This document shows positions 1-10,104 of a stretch of DNA of 64,000 bases, piece by piece. This DNA comes from Rhabditoides inermis (taxonomy: Eukaryota > Nematoda > Chromadorea > Rhabditida > Rhabditidae), in the NCBI GenBank assembly GCA_963966185.1, contig CAWZYM010000331.1, positions 2,502,001 through 2,566,000 of the forward strand, written 5' to 3'. Numbering within the stretch: the first letter of the stretch is position 1; every line of letters starts with the position of its first letter. Position numbers and translations under genes: made by a program. Under the pieces are notes generated by a model. It was not told where the DNA came from. It searched no databases and saw only the letters and a list, made by a program, of their open reading frames with translations.

Positions 1-63
1 GCAGTGAAGCGCTGGTTCCAATGGAGGAAGGACTCCTGCCAAAGAGGAAGCTCTCTTTCTGTG

Positions 64-105
<42 letters not shown>

Positions 106-808
106 ACTCTTCACTCTCTAGGCCTCCCTCCCTCTATCAAGATCTCCTCTCTCCGCTCTCCCCGCAAGATCTCGGATATATCGATCGACTCTACTCAGTC
201 GTCTCAGTGCAGTGATGTTCCCAAGGAGGCGAGTATGCTAACGTATTAGAACATAGGGGTGTTGCCTCGATATTGTGTTTCCTCGATAGTATGAGTGATA
301 TACGTAAGGACTTTTGGTTTTCTGGGTAGTGGTTGGAATGTAAAGTAGATTTTGCAACAGTTATTTTTAAACACCTTTAGAAGATGATCAAATTATGCGA
401 TTTTGATTTTGGATTGTCAGGTGGTGCGGAAGGTGACGCTGGCCACTCTATCCGAGTCTGCCTCGGATCCCAACCTCCTGCGCAGCCAACAACGCTCGCC
501 CAGACTGCAACGACAGGAGAGCATCGACGAGAGAGGCCAGTCAGACCCACTCTTGGTTGTTGGTTGTTTACCAGCCTGTGTCCGCCATGTTTCGCATGAT
601 GAATGATCTGGTAGCCCTACGGGAATTGGGGATCTTGGCTGGAAGCTCTTGGTAGATGGCTCGATCGCCCCACTTGCAGACTGCCCGTCTGCGTCAACCG
701 ACTGTGACATCTCACAGTCGACTATGTCCTCTCGCACCGGAACTCCAGAGGGAATCCTCCTCCGAACCACACCCTCTTCCAGTGCCAGCGGAGACGAGAG
801 ACCAAAGT

Positions 809-846
<38 letters not shown>

Positions 847-949
847 GAATTCTTCTAGGTCTCGCACTTCGAAGCACGTCACTATCCGCATGCCAGATGA
901 GACCGACGACTGTCCTGACTGGAATTTCGACGACGAAAGCGACTGTTGA
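1..949 (+). CDS. CLC-type chloride channel, C-terminal exons, copy A (5' end outside window)
   Basis: Cytoplasmic tail of a CLC-2-like chloride channel. Family assignment comes from copy B (20067-28267), whose upstream exons match the end of the CLC membrane domain and the second CBS domain; this copy begins inside the tail. Exons seen: 1-60 ([19 protein letters not shown]), 122-232 (ends VPKEA), 421-about 555 (phosphosite-like [10 protein letters not shown]), about 626-806 (ends ASGDERPK) and 859-949 ([13 protein letters not shown], then stop). Copy B has a possible in-phase donor after residues SL that is lost here (GTATGC and a nearby TAG instead), so splicing of exon 2 is uncertain and the copy may be decaying. 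The tail is rich in Ser/Thr and acidic residues; no known kinase-docking motif was recognised. It converges on the kelch gene. Family sure by linkage; exon borders around 555-626 approximate. Confidence 0.6.
66..104. repeat. (TC)n microsatellite in intron
   Basis: Pure CT dinucleotide tract inside the first visible intron of the CLC copy A tail. The same intron of copy B (20787-20832) has the same tract, so it predates the duplication. Confidence 0.9.
808..844. repeat. (GA)n microsatellite in last CLC intron
   Basis: GA tract following GAGACCAAAGTGAGGAGAG in the last intron of CLC copy A. It is the empty equivalent of the site where the NeSL-like element sits in copy B. Confidence 0.9.
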
Positions 950-1253
950 CGTTTGCGTATCGATCGCTTATCGATCGATTACGCTGCATGTTTCTAGTAT
1001 TATATTTCCCACTCGAGCGTCACTTTTTATTGTATCTACGGGTCTTCTCGTTCGCGTTTCCCCCGTGTGCCTATTCGTTGTGTTATTGATGCTAACTCCG
1101 CCCCTGTGACTCCGCCCCCTGTGAAATGTCGCGCGTTTGACGAGCCAGTAAGAGTTCGACTGTGACTATACGAGTTATATGCTCTGCAGCGACTGAAATG
1201 GTTGTTTTTTCAAGACATAGAATATTCGAACTTGATGTTGATAAATTTACTAA
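950..1253. other. Spacer between CLC and kelch genes, duplicated at 28268-28578
   Basis: No gene seen. The sequence matches 28268-28578 almost base for base, showing that the duplicated block continues past the CLC stop codon. GC-box-like CCGCCCC runs lie near 1097-1130. Confidence 0.7.
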
Positions 1254-2156
1254 CACGGGCAGCTTGCGCACTCGTCTTGGCGGATTCTTATGAAAACATG
1301 GTTGGTCATATACACAGTTTTTCATGCTGATTCCGAATATGAGCATAACTTTTCCTAAATGGTTGTTTGAAACCAATTTGGACAGCCACTGAATAGACTA
1401 CCCATGAAATTGACCTGTCGACAACAGCAGCGTGGCCGAATGGATAGTGAGTTGGAAAGATGAAAATGACAGTCAAAATGACAGGTGCGGTCTGCGGTAT
1501 CGATGCATTGCCGCTATGCGGCAAAACTTTTTGCAAGATGGAATAATAACAACTTTATATATAAGCACAAATTTATTTCGAGAATCGTTTCTAGCAACGA
1601 TGTTTGTTCATAACCATACAATCAAAGCAATAATACTTTTCGCAACGAGGACATCTAATGAAGGAAGGAGTGGGACATGTGTGGCATTTTGTTTTGACGG
1701 TTCCTTTGAAACAGTAATCCGCTGGAGTGATAAACGTTGGGGTATCGGTGTATCCAGACTTGTGCCAAGCATATTGCCTCATTACGTGTACCAAACAGCG
1801 CGAGCCAGCTTTCCAGATATCCAATTTCAGATTTGCATAATTATCGAGAGACGACAGGGCGACATACGCCGCCAAAGAGGACCGGCAAAAAGTTTTGCCG
1901 CATAGCGGCATTGCATCGATACCGCACCTGTCATTTTGACTGTCATTTTCAACTTTCCAACTCACTATCCATTCGGCCACGCTGCTGTTGTCGACAGGTC
2001 ATTTTCATGGGTAGTCTATTCGGTGGCTGTCCAAATTGGTTTCAAACAACCATTTAGGAAAAGTTATGCTTATATTCGGAATCAGCATGAAAAACTGAAA
2101 AAATATGACCATGTTTTCATAAGAATCCGCCAAGACGAGTGCGCAAGCTGCCCGTG
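1254..2156. mobile_element. DNA transposon with about 285-bp terminal inverted repeats
   Basis: The 5' end CACGGGCAGCTTGCGCACTC is mirrored at the 3' end (GCGCAAGCTGCCCGTG). The two arms, about 1254-1540 and 1890-2156, stay inverted copies of each other with few differences. TAA flanks both ends (1251-1253, 2157-2159). The duplicated locus at 28576 lacks the whole element, giving an empty site. The centre carries the tail of a transposase. A 3-bp TAA duplication would suit a PIF/Harbinger-like element, but the cysteine pattern of the internal fragment recalls piggyBac; superfamily left open. Each arm holds a Pol III A-box-like stretch (GCGTGGCCGAATGG). Confidence 0.8.
1591..1884 (-). pseudogene. 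C-terminal fragment of a transposase with Cys-rich tail
   Basis: Between the inverted arms the minus strand reads about 95 residues ending in a cysteine-rich tail (KCHTCP, then CPRCEKYYCFDC and HRC) before a stop. Several cut-and-paste transposases, piggyBac among them, end in such a zinc-binding tail; this is resemblance by pattern only. The catalytic part is absent and the open frame runs into the inverted arm, so the copy is an internally deleted, non-autonomous derivative. Confidence 0.5.
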
Positions 2157-2298
2157 TAAATGGAGTTTCCATCCAATTTTTTTAAAAGATTTTTATAATG
2201 TGAATCTTCAATGATACAGATTGAATACATTATCCAAATGTTGTATCATCAATAACAAAGCGTATGTACTAAAAAAATGCATCAAATTGAAAAAAAAA

Positions 2299-3663
2299 CT
2301 AAATATGTGTTGGTTCGTAGTACTTTCTCCACCCTTCTCTCTTCACTTCTCCTCCTCGTGGGAGCATCTCCACCGATTTGTACGCTCTAGATCCGCCAAT
2401 GACGTATATCACCTGTAATCAGTCATAATCAGCGCATCCAATCAACACCTCTACTCACATTGTCCAGAACAACCACTCCGCAGTCGGATCGCTCGTATTC
2501 GAGAGACGGCAGAGGCTTCCACTCACCATCAACCAGCATCTACATACAGTTGTAAGACAAGTGAGTAACCCAGAAAAAAGCATTCAACCGTTTACCTGGA
2601 CAACATTTATACAATCCTCGCCGTTTTGTCCTCCGGCGATCACGAGTCTACTTCCGCACACTGTTGCACTGATGCTACCTCGACACTTCAAAGAGCGCAG
2701 AAATACAAAAATAAACAAATCATTATTCAAGACCTCTTACCTCTCCTATAGACGGACCGGTGTTCCAAGAAGCTGTCTGCGGGTCGAAGATGTACACCTT
2801 CAATGAACAGGTTGTTAACTCATTCATGATGCATACTCGGTCACTTGATTAGTTTGGACTCTTTTTGTCCATCCACCGACAGTCATCAGACGACCATCTA
2901 CCACACAAAGTGGGAAAGAGTCGGTCAGATCAGCTGGGAACGAGCACAGACGAACGAAGCCAGAATCTGAACAATGGAACTGAAGAACTGGCTGATACGT
3001 ATTATTATATACCAGGCTGAGTTGGGTCGAAAAGCTCAATAGTCCCGGTACTCTCGGTGGCCACGCAGATTCGATTTTTGAAGGTAGTTGCGGAGAAGAT
3101 TGAAGAACTGTAAAAACATTAGAACAAAAAAATCTAATAAGCAATAAAATTAAAATCATGTTCAAGACAAGCTCACTGCTTTCCTGTAGCACTATGCACG
3201 AGAGTCCACGTTTCCGAGTTCTTTTCGAACTTGTACACATTGCGACTGAAATCAGCTTTTAGTTATTTTTATTTATTTTTGAGAAAGAACATCTTACTTG
3301 TGGTTGACGTGTCCGACTGCAAACATGGAACCGTCCACAACACACAGTTTCCAGCCGTGACCACGAACGCCCATAACATACACGTCATCAGAAGGAGGAG
3401 CGATGAGACGCCAGGAGCCTGGATCGTTTCTTTGTGGAATAGACTGGCGACAGGACATACCTTGTGAAAGAACAGCCACATGTTTCCACGCGCAATAGAT
3501 TTGTTCGTCGAACACAACCGCCGAACAACAATCTCTGTTATAAATCAGTATGGTACTGCCGAACATGAGAACACTCACATTACCAGCTTCGGCCCATCCA
3601 TCCAAGTTCCGCTCGCCTTCCAGTTCATTCTACGGTTGCCAGTGGGATTTGACAAAAGAAGAT
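2299..3663 (-). CDS. Kelch-repeat protein, 5'-truncated
   Basis: Beta-propeller adaptor-type protein. Minus-strand exons join in phase: about 3663-3579, 3534-3298, 3245-3177, 3107-3013, 2966-2845, 2797-2741, 2685-2596, 2539-2459 and 2412-2299. Introns are only 43-69 nt. Each blade shows the kelch pattern: VVDGSMFAVG, VVDGRLMTVGG, VYIFDPQTASW, LVIAGGQNG and VIYVIGG, with aromatic residues in between. The final residues are KYYEPTHI. The frame is open in all visible exons, so this part may be functional. The 5' end runs into RTE-derived and AT-repeat sequence at 3664, so the N-terminus (a BTB domain would be usual in kelch adaptors) is not seen. It converges on the CLC gene, and copy B at 28724 has lost most blades. 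Confidence 0.75.
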
Positions 3664-3759
3664 TTTCGGGCTGCGCATCAACATCGGCCGGGCTGCGCAT
3701 CAACAACTCTGCAATGAAAAAGATTATATATATATATATATAAATAGTATATATATATA

Positions 3760-3801
<42 letters not shown>
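3664..3801. repeat. RTE-derived snippet and (TA)n tract
   Basis: GGGCTGCGCATCAAC occurs twice at 3668-3705, matching the RTE coding stretch near 4252. It is followed by an AT dinucleotide tract (about 3724-3801). This marks the junction where the kelch gene is cut off. Confidence 0.7.
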
Positions 3802-3804
<3 letters not shown>

Positions 3805-4985
3805 CCGAGGAAAGAAGAATCGTGCGACGAGAAGGCTGCATCCTATCCACGGAAGCAACTGGCAGAGGATGGCACGAGAAGACCCGCACCAACCGGCTCG
3901 ACCACGGATTCCTTCTACGCGCTCTTGAGATGCTCAACGTCGAGGAGGGATACCTGGCTGCGCTATCCGACTGCTACGACAACAACCAGCTACTTCTGAA
4001 GCTCTTCTCCAACGAGCTGAAGATCCCTGTGCGATGCGGTGTGAAGCAAGGAGACACTGTCTCCCCGGTGCTCTTCACTGCTGCGCTGGAAGTCGTCTTC
4101 CGCCAACTTGACTGGAGTGACTACGGCCTTCGTGTGGACGGAGAGAAGCTGAACCATCTGCGCTTCGCTGACGACATTGTGCTGATCACCGAGACCACGG
4201 CAGATGCTGAACGGATGCTGAACGAGCTGAACACGGAGAGCGAGAAGGCCGGGCTGCGCATCAACATCGGCAAGACGCAGTTCATCCGAAACGAGCAGGC
4301 TGCCGCTGGGACTATCCATCTTTCCGGCCAGGCAATCGAAGAGGTGGAGGAGTACATCTACCTCGGACGGGCCATAAACGCAAAGAACACCCTCACTTCG
4401 GAGCTGGCAAGGAGAACGAGAGCAGGATGGGCGGCATTTGGCAACATCAAGGAGACACTGGGCACGCTGAACGACAAACACCTCAAAGCGAACCTCTTCA
4501 ACACGTGCGTACTCCCCGCACTGTGTTACGGCTCGGAGACGTGGGCCTACACTACCACCACGCTCGGTCGCATCCAGACCGCACACCGTGCAATGGAGCG
4601 ACAGATGCTGGGATACTCACTCTATCGGCAGCGAGACGAGGGACTGAGCAGCGAGGACATGCGGGCAAGATCCGCGTTGACCAACCCAACCTCCTACATG
4701 GCGCGCAGCAAACATAGATGGGCCGGACACATACAAAGGAGGACGGACGGGCGATGGACACGGGCGACTACCGATTAGAGGCCGCGCAACGTCACTCGAG
4801 AACCCGGACGGCCGCCAACCCGCTGGGCAGATTCTGTCCGCAATAATACAAAACTGTTCTATGGGCGCAGGAACGACTACAAGCAGTGGGCAACTGCAGC
4901 TCGAGACCGTTCACTGTGGCGAAAGATGGGCTCTGCGCTTGCAAGCTGAAGGAGCATTCAAGTATTCAAGTAAGTATATATATAT
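3802..4985 (+). mobile_element. 5'-truncated, decayed RTE-type non-LTR retrotransposon
   Basis: Reverse transcriptase of an RTE-like element missing its endonuclease half. The frame 3822-4778 carries the RT motifs VKQGDTVSPVLF and FADDIVL and the C-terminal RTE signatures CVLPALCYGSETW and HRWAGHIQRR. At about 4755 the frame shifts: the usual tail (GRPPTRWADS, ARDRSLWRKMGSALAS) continues in other frames to about 4960. The 3' end is followed by a TA repeat. A shorter copy lies inverted at 29283-29614. The element is dead; its insertion truncates the kelch gene. Confidence 0.8.
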
Positions 4986-5000
4986 ATATATATATACAGT

Positions 5001-5507
5001 ACAATTCCTAAAAAGTCAAAAACCACTGAATTTTTTGAAAAATTTTAAAATTTCCAAAAAATCGTTCAAACTCCGTTTCAGAGGCCGAATTTCGAGTTGC
5101 ACCAAAAGAGAGAAATGTAGTTCACATTGGTGCAGGTTGGATGGTATACTTTTTGTCAACCTTGTAATGGTTCTAATCGGAGTTTTCCTTTATCTCTTTT
5201 TCCAATTGACACCGGGCAGTCGCTGTTCGCGGCAAAATGACCGAGTTTTTATGCAAATGAGTCATGGCTGGTAGCTGTCATTTCTTTCCGTGAGGGTGCA
5301 TATGGATAACTCCGATTAGAACCATTACAATGTTGATAAAGAGTACACCATTCAACCTGCACCAATGTGGACTACACTTCTCTCTTTTAGTGCAACTCGA
5401 AATTCGGCCTCTGAAGGGAGTTAGAACGTTTTTTTTTGGAAATTTTAAAAATTCTCAAAAAATTCAGTGGTTTTTGACTTTTTAGGAATTGACTTTGTAG
5501 GAATTGT
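5001..5507. mobile_element. Foldback MITE, about 200-bp arms
   Basis: The left arm from ACAATTCCTAAAAAGTC and the right arm ending GACTTTTTAGGAATT and TAGGAATTGT are inverted copies across about 200 bp each, with a short centre at 5190-5300. No coding capacity. Its neighbour on the right is a tRNA-like sequence. Superfamily not assignable: no clean target duplication seen. Confidence 0.75.
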
Positions 5508-5509
5508 CG

Positions 5510-5590
5510 CGCGCACAGTAGTGTTGTGGTTAGCGATTGCGCCCGTTGAGACACATGGCTCGAGTTCGGTTCCGGCTGGTGGCAAACCTT
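5510..5590 (+). other. tRNA-like sequence (SINE head?)
   Basis: GTTGTGGTTAGCG resembles a Pol III A box, and GAGTTCGGTTCC about 45 nt later resembles a B box. No clean acceptor stem. Probably a tRNA-derived SINE relic; related to 7625 and 49467. Confidence 0.35.
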
Positions 5591-6047
5591 TTGTAATATA
5601 TGATTTTACATAGAAATGACATTGGAATTGTAAATTTTCACATCAGCATTACCTAAACTCTTTTTTTGCAAATTTTATACAATTTTGGACTCAACAAGGT
5701 GGGTGAACTGTTGGATTTCTTTAAAAAATGTTTTGTGGTTCATGTTTAAGTAGATAGATTTATATGAAATCCAATAAAAGTACATTCATTATCTTTTAAA
5801 AGGACTTCCGTAAAAGAATAGTTTGTGTTACTCAACGTAATGCAACAAAAGCTCATGCATTTTATCAATCGAAATAGTAAACAAACCTGCTTTTTCTGCA
5901 ATAAAAACTAATGCGAGCCAATGTCGTACGTCGGCAAATTGATTTCGGTATCCGAGTACTGGTTATAAGTACTAGTTTTAAGGGTACTTTTAAGAATTAA
6001 CAATATTAATATATTAAATGTAAAAAAAGAGAAAAAGGTAGGGTTAA
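5591..6047. other. No gene recognised
   Basis: AT-rich unique sequence; no splice-consistent coding potential or repeat structure seen. Confidence 0.5.
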
Positions 6048-6409
6048 AGGCACAGTGGCGCTTAGTTTTGACTTTGGAACATTGCTTGAGCCATATATAC
6101 ACAAAACAATCAAAGAAAACGCGAAAGAAAGGCGTTTCCGCGTTACCTACACGCTTACCATCTTGTGCACGTGCGAAGCTTGGTAAGGCGAATTCGAACT
6201 TCGCGCCGAAATGCTTATCCAAAAGTTTAGCTCTGTGCGCATCACGTCGATATGAGTTCGACAACACGTGTCGTTGTAGTGTTGTAGTAACGCTCACGAT
6301 TCACGGACCAAGCTACGCCGGTTCGATTTCCGCTACGTGCAATCAGTTTTGCCAAGTTTTCATAAGTGAATTTCGATCAACCTTGGTAACATTAAACGCC
6401 TCTGTGCCT
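6048..6409. mobile_element. MITE with 13-bp TIRs flanked by TTAA
   Basis: AGGCACAGTGGCG at the left end and CGCCTCTGTGCCT at the right end are inverted with one mismatch, and TTAA lies directly outside both ends (6044-6047, 6410-6413). TTAA duplication is the hallmark of piggyBac-type insertion. The interior has a tRNA-like B box, GGTTCGATTTCC, near 6322. Non-coding. Confidence 0.7.
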
Positions 6410-6489
6410 TTAAGTAATTAAAGAAACAGTGGCGACTTAATTCTGCAACTAGCTCTCTTGAACGCGCATTACCACTCATGCAAAACATT

Positions 6490-6562
6490 TGCCGAAGACA
6501 GGACTTGAACCGGCGATGTCTGTGCCACTACGGCGCACACACGCATTGAGCCACATAGTAAG
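6490..6562 (-). other. tRNA-like sequence, minus strand
   Basis: On the minus strand an A-box-like GTGGCTCAATGCG is followed by a perfect-looking B box GGTTCAAGTCC. Acceptor stem pairing is poor, so a pseudo-tRNA or SINE head is more likely than a working tRNA. Confidence 0.35.
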
Positions 6563-7291
6563 TCAACGATCTTCTTTCGTCTGGGATTATGTGTTCTATC
6601 GCCAATTCTGCAGTATTGAAGAGTTTAACAGAATGGAAGTCGTGGTGGGACCAATTTTGAGTCTGAAATAAAATGTTGCAACAGCGAGTTGCAACATTTG
6701 AAAGCAACGGATAATCGTTGTTCTTTGTCAAAAATCAATCAAGATTTGGGTTAATATGACTGTTGTCAAAAACGATTGAGCAATGGCTGGTATCAGCAGT
6801 ATTTACTTGCTGATACCAAATGATAACACATGATTTCCTAATCAATCAGTCTGTATAAGCTCTCTCGGATGACTTTGGAACACCTATTTCGGCACATCTC
6901 CCATTCACTACCACTATACGATCTCGAGACACACACGTACACAGTTTAGATTGTCATAGTACCCCAATCAGTTTTGAGAAATCACACAGCCGACCCTCGC
7001 CCATCACATCACCAGTAAAGGCCACCATCACGTTTCCATAAAAGACACCAGTTTGTGCTATCCACGCAATGAACAACCATGTAAAATAAAGTGTTAAGTC
7101 TCCGAGACAGCATTTACTTGTGATTTGTTATGATACGGATGTTACGGAAGTTCAATTCAATTCAATCAGATATACAGATCCTGACAAGTGGTGTGTTTTT
7201 CGAATCTTTGTCTCAATCAGAAGTACACATTACAGTTTGTAAATGTAGTCTGATGATATATGCGATCAGTGTCTTTTATTAGATATCAGAA
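6563..7291. other. No gene recognised
   Basis: Short open frames only, none with family resemblance or a consistent exon structure. Confidence 0.5.
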
Positions 7292-7447
7292 GTCAGCCCA
7301 AGTCGTTCGAAGTTGTTTTAAGACAATCGCATACAATTCGAATTCTTTTAAAGTCGTTAAAGTAACTCGAAAACAACTTGTAAGGCATTTCACAATTCAT
7401 TTCGGGAGTAGTTTGAAGGTAATTCAAAACCGTTTGAAGAGACTGAC
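7292..7447. mobile_element. Small MITE-like repeat with GTCAG ends
   Basis: Begins GTCAG and ends GAAGAGACTGAC, with GTTCGAAGT-like words inside. The same end and internal words make up the 118-bp copy at 60040-60157. Confidence 0.45.
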
Positions 7448-7624
7448 CGCTACTCGAAGTCAAAGTGTGTTTAGCTTTCATGTTGATCGCTCCGAGGGAG
7501 AAAGCTTCATCTATCGTCTGGTGTCCGTGTCGCGCCTTCTCACATGAACTGATAAAACAATTCGAGTTCATCCACATTGGAACCATACGTTTCACGATCA
7601 TCGTTTGTTTACATACTTCTTTTG

Positions 7625-7740
7625 GGTTAGCGATGTTCGCTATACTCGGCGGGTCGGGAGATCAATTCCCCTCCCGGGCGCTTGATCAAACCAAGGTGAT
7701 AAACTGATAGCAGTTTGCTGCGATGTTGATAACTACGGGT
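7625..7740 (+). mobile_element. tRNA-derived SINE, 5'-truncated copy
   Basis: GTTAGCGATGTTCGCTATACTCGG, a B-box region and the body word ACCAAGGTGATAAA followed by a Gly/Cys-rich-looking GCAGTTTGCTGCGA match the fuller copy at 49467-49700. Two copies sharing a tRNA-like head plus a unique body define a SINE family. Confidence 0.6.
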
Positions 7741-8105
7741 GTTATGGAGAAGGAGAGAGAAAAGTTCGCTATCACGGGCGCATGATAGCGAAAATGCGGG
7801 AGTTGTCGTTGAAAAATCGTGGGGTTTTAATGTAAAGCTATAGTATTCCTTCGACCTCCTCTGCAGAGGGGGCTCCCTTAACAATTACCTTTACATGTTT
7901 TTTAATCAAAAATGTGTAGAAAAGAGCGAGAGAGGGACAGTTTGAGAAAAAGGGGACGAAAATAGAATGAGAGAGACACAGACAGAGAGAGAGACAAAGA
8001 AGGTGAGAAGTAAAAGAGAAAGAAGATTAATTCCATTTTTGCGGTCTGCAATGAAGGACGACGACAATGACGGTGTGGATTTCAATATTATGAAACTTTG
8101 CCGAG
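7741..8105. other. No gene recognised
   Basis: GA-leaning sequence with GAGAGA words at 7966-8030; nothing supportable as coding. Confidence 0.5.
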
Positions 8106-8470
8106 TTGAACGCTATGAGAAAGCTCGTGAGCAAGCAAGAGGACACTATGAAGAACATATCCGAGACGATCGCTACGCAGGCGCGGACCATCGCCAAGCA
8201 CACGGACGCTGACAAGGAGGAGAATCGGAAGATGGAGGAGCAGATGGAGGGACGCCACAACAGCATTCTCGAGAAGGTGGCGATCGGAGGAGGACAAGGT
8301 GGGGTTACTGTACCTACCGTACCCCAGAAAACGTTGGCGAGTGCGGCGGCGGGAAGTATGGCAGAACCGAAGGCGAATGAGCTGGTGACGAAGAACAGGG
8401 CGAGAAAGGAGTACAACCTGGAGGATCCGGACGTGGTGATGAGGCTGGTGCCGCGGCTGGTGCCCCATAG
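8106..8470 (+). CDS. Unrecognised coiled-coil-like reading frame
   Basis: About 120 residues from MNAMRKLVSKQEDTM: the first 60 are charged and heptad-like (ISETIATQARTIAKHTD, then EENRKMEEQMEGRHN), followed by a Gly/Ala/Val linker and NRARKEYNLEDPDVV. No family recognised. It could be a gag/ORF1-like transposon remnant or an exon upstream of the PHD fragment; it does not supply the missing first cysteine pair of that PHD finger. Confidence 0.3.
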
Positions 8471-8625
8471 AGTTGTGATGTCTTTTAATGTGTTATGTGT
8501 GAAAAGAAGAAGTAGCAACTCACAATACTTTTTCTTAATTTCGATTTCTGAAATTATCTTGAAAATTACGTGTGATGATGACTGTACTTTTATTGAAACC
8601 CGTTGTCAACACACGGCGGTTGCAG

Positions 8626-9726
8626 GTTCTACGTGTGGTGTGACGGGTGCGAGGGCTGGTTCCATCCGCGCTGCGTGGGCATAACACAGGAGGCGGCCGA
8701 GGCGGCCGCAGAGTACCTCTGTCCCCGATGCACCGAGCAGAAGATGCAGCGCCGAAGGGAGCGGGAACACAGGCCCAGCACCAGCGGACACGGATACGAG
8801 AGTGGAGAGGTGAGTGGGAGAGAGAGGGGGGAGTTAGAGAGAGGGACAGACAGAGAGAGAGAGAAGGAGGGAGAGAGAGAAGGAGGTATAGAAGGAAGGA
8901 GGGAGAGAGGGAAGGAGGTAGAGAAGGAAGGAGGGAGAGAGGAAAGAAAGGAGAGAGAGAAGGAGGGAGAGAGGGGAGGAGGGAAAGAGGGAAAGAGGGA
9001 GAGAGGGGAGGAGGGAGAGAGGGAAAGAGGGAGAGAGGGGAGGAGGGAGAGAGGGAAGGAGGAAGAGAGGAAAGGAGGGAGAGAGGGAAGGAGGGATAGA
9101 GGGAAGGATGGAGAGAGGGAAGGAGGGAGAGAGGGGAGGAGGGAGAGAGGAAGCAGGGAGAGAGGGAAGGAGGGAGAGAGGGAAGGAGGGATAGAGGGAA
9201 GGATGGAGAGAGAGAAGGAGGGAGAAAGAGGGAGGAAAGGAGGGAGAGGGGATTAATTGACTGTCGCCACTTGCAGACCTATCGTCTATCTCAATCAAGC
9301 TCACCGGACTGGAGTACCAACGCCTCAAGGACTTCACCGCCGATGTGTCGCAGATATTTGAGAATGCGAGGTGCGTATTGATTAGTGGTTATCGATTGAT
9401 ATTGATTGTGTTGCAGGTTGTACCACCCTCGCGACTCGTCTGTGTGGCAGTGCGTCGAGGCTCTCGAGTCGGTGTTCCGCACGCGACTAACGGAGGTGAG
9501 AGAGAGAGGGAGGGAGGGAGGGAGAGAGAGAGGTAGAGGGGGGGGGGAGAGAGAAGGGGAGATGGCATTGTCGGTTGTTGAGGTGCGCGTGGAGATGGAG
9601 CACCAGCATGGCGGGGGTCTGCGGCGGGCGAGAGAGTGTCGCACTGTCAACAGCAGCCTCGACATCGACACGGATCAGTTGATCGAAGGCTGCGTCGACC
9701 CGGCCATGTTCGACAAGCTACTGTAG
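8626..9726 (+). CDS. PHD finger-bromodomain fragment resembling BPTF/NURF301, with missing exons
   Basis: BPTF reads H3K4me3 with its PHD finger and acetyl-lysine with its bromodomain as part of the NURF remodeller. Exon 8626-8809 encodes most of a PHD finger (FYVWCDGCEGWFHPRC, then YLCPRC), with the aromatic residue in the WCDGC stretch; the first Cys pair is not found upstream. Exons 9277-9370 and 9417-9495 encode the last bromodomain helices: FTADVSQIFENAR, LYHPRDS (the Asn position of the acetyl-lysine pocket reads His) and ALESVF. A terminal exon 9593-9726 ends DKLL. The half carrying the WPF shelf and ZA loop should lie between 8809 and 9277, but only GA repeat is there, and the phases do not join (0 against 1). 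So the gene is broken, or the assembly collapsed. Family call is by remembered motif order, not alignment. Confidence 0.65.
8806..9256. repeat. GGGAGAGA-type low-complexity tract
   Basis: About 450 bp of almost only G and A with degenerate GGGAGAGAGGGAAGGA units, occupying the place of a bromodomain exon. A similar small tract is at 9496-9562. Confidence 0.95.
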
Positions 9727-10104
9727 ACGGAGTACTGTTTGCGTACCCTGGCTACTGTAGCCGCCTGTAAGTAGCCTTCCCCTTTTCGAAACTCACCTTC
9801 GATATGAGTCGCATCACTGTTTTGCTCTTCCAAACATTTCCACGTCTGTGCATTAGGATCGGCGCGAAGCGCCGATCGTTTGGGTTCTATCCATGCGGCG
9901 CGCAGAACCGCTCGGCCCGAAGGGCCGCCAAAATCGCTTGTAAAGATAGAAGGAAGGAAGTGCACATGGTAGTAGCTGCTCCGGAAGGAGCTACACTACT
10001 AACAAGCAAATGGCAACAGGTCACCCCCCACAACTCGCTATGTTTTGATGGAATCTTGTAGGCATGTCCCATACCAAGCATACCATACCCATACCATACC
10101 CATA
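9727..10104. other. Spacer with CATACC repeats
   Basis: No gene seen. 10058-10125 holds degenerate CCATACCATAC repeats. Confidence 0.6.

Noticed and set aside
1245..1640. MAEWIVSWK and MAEWLASLSS open frames at 1432, 1591, 60488 and 60593
   Set aside because: They arise from the shared tRNA/A-box-like GTGGCCGAATGG sequence in inverted repeats, not from genes.
2845..3107. Apparent frameshifts in the kelch gene
   Set aside because: Two introns of 46 and 47 nt restore phase, so no pseudogene call for copy A.
8834..9337. Minus-strand Ser/Pro/Leu-rich frame
   Set aside because: Complement of the GGGAGAGA tract; only low complexity.
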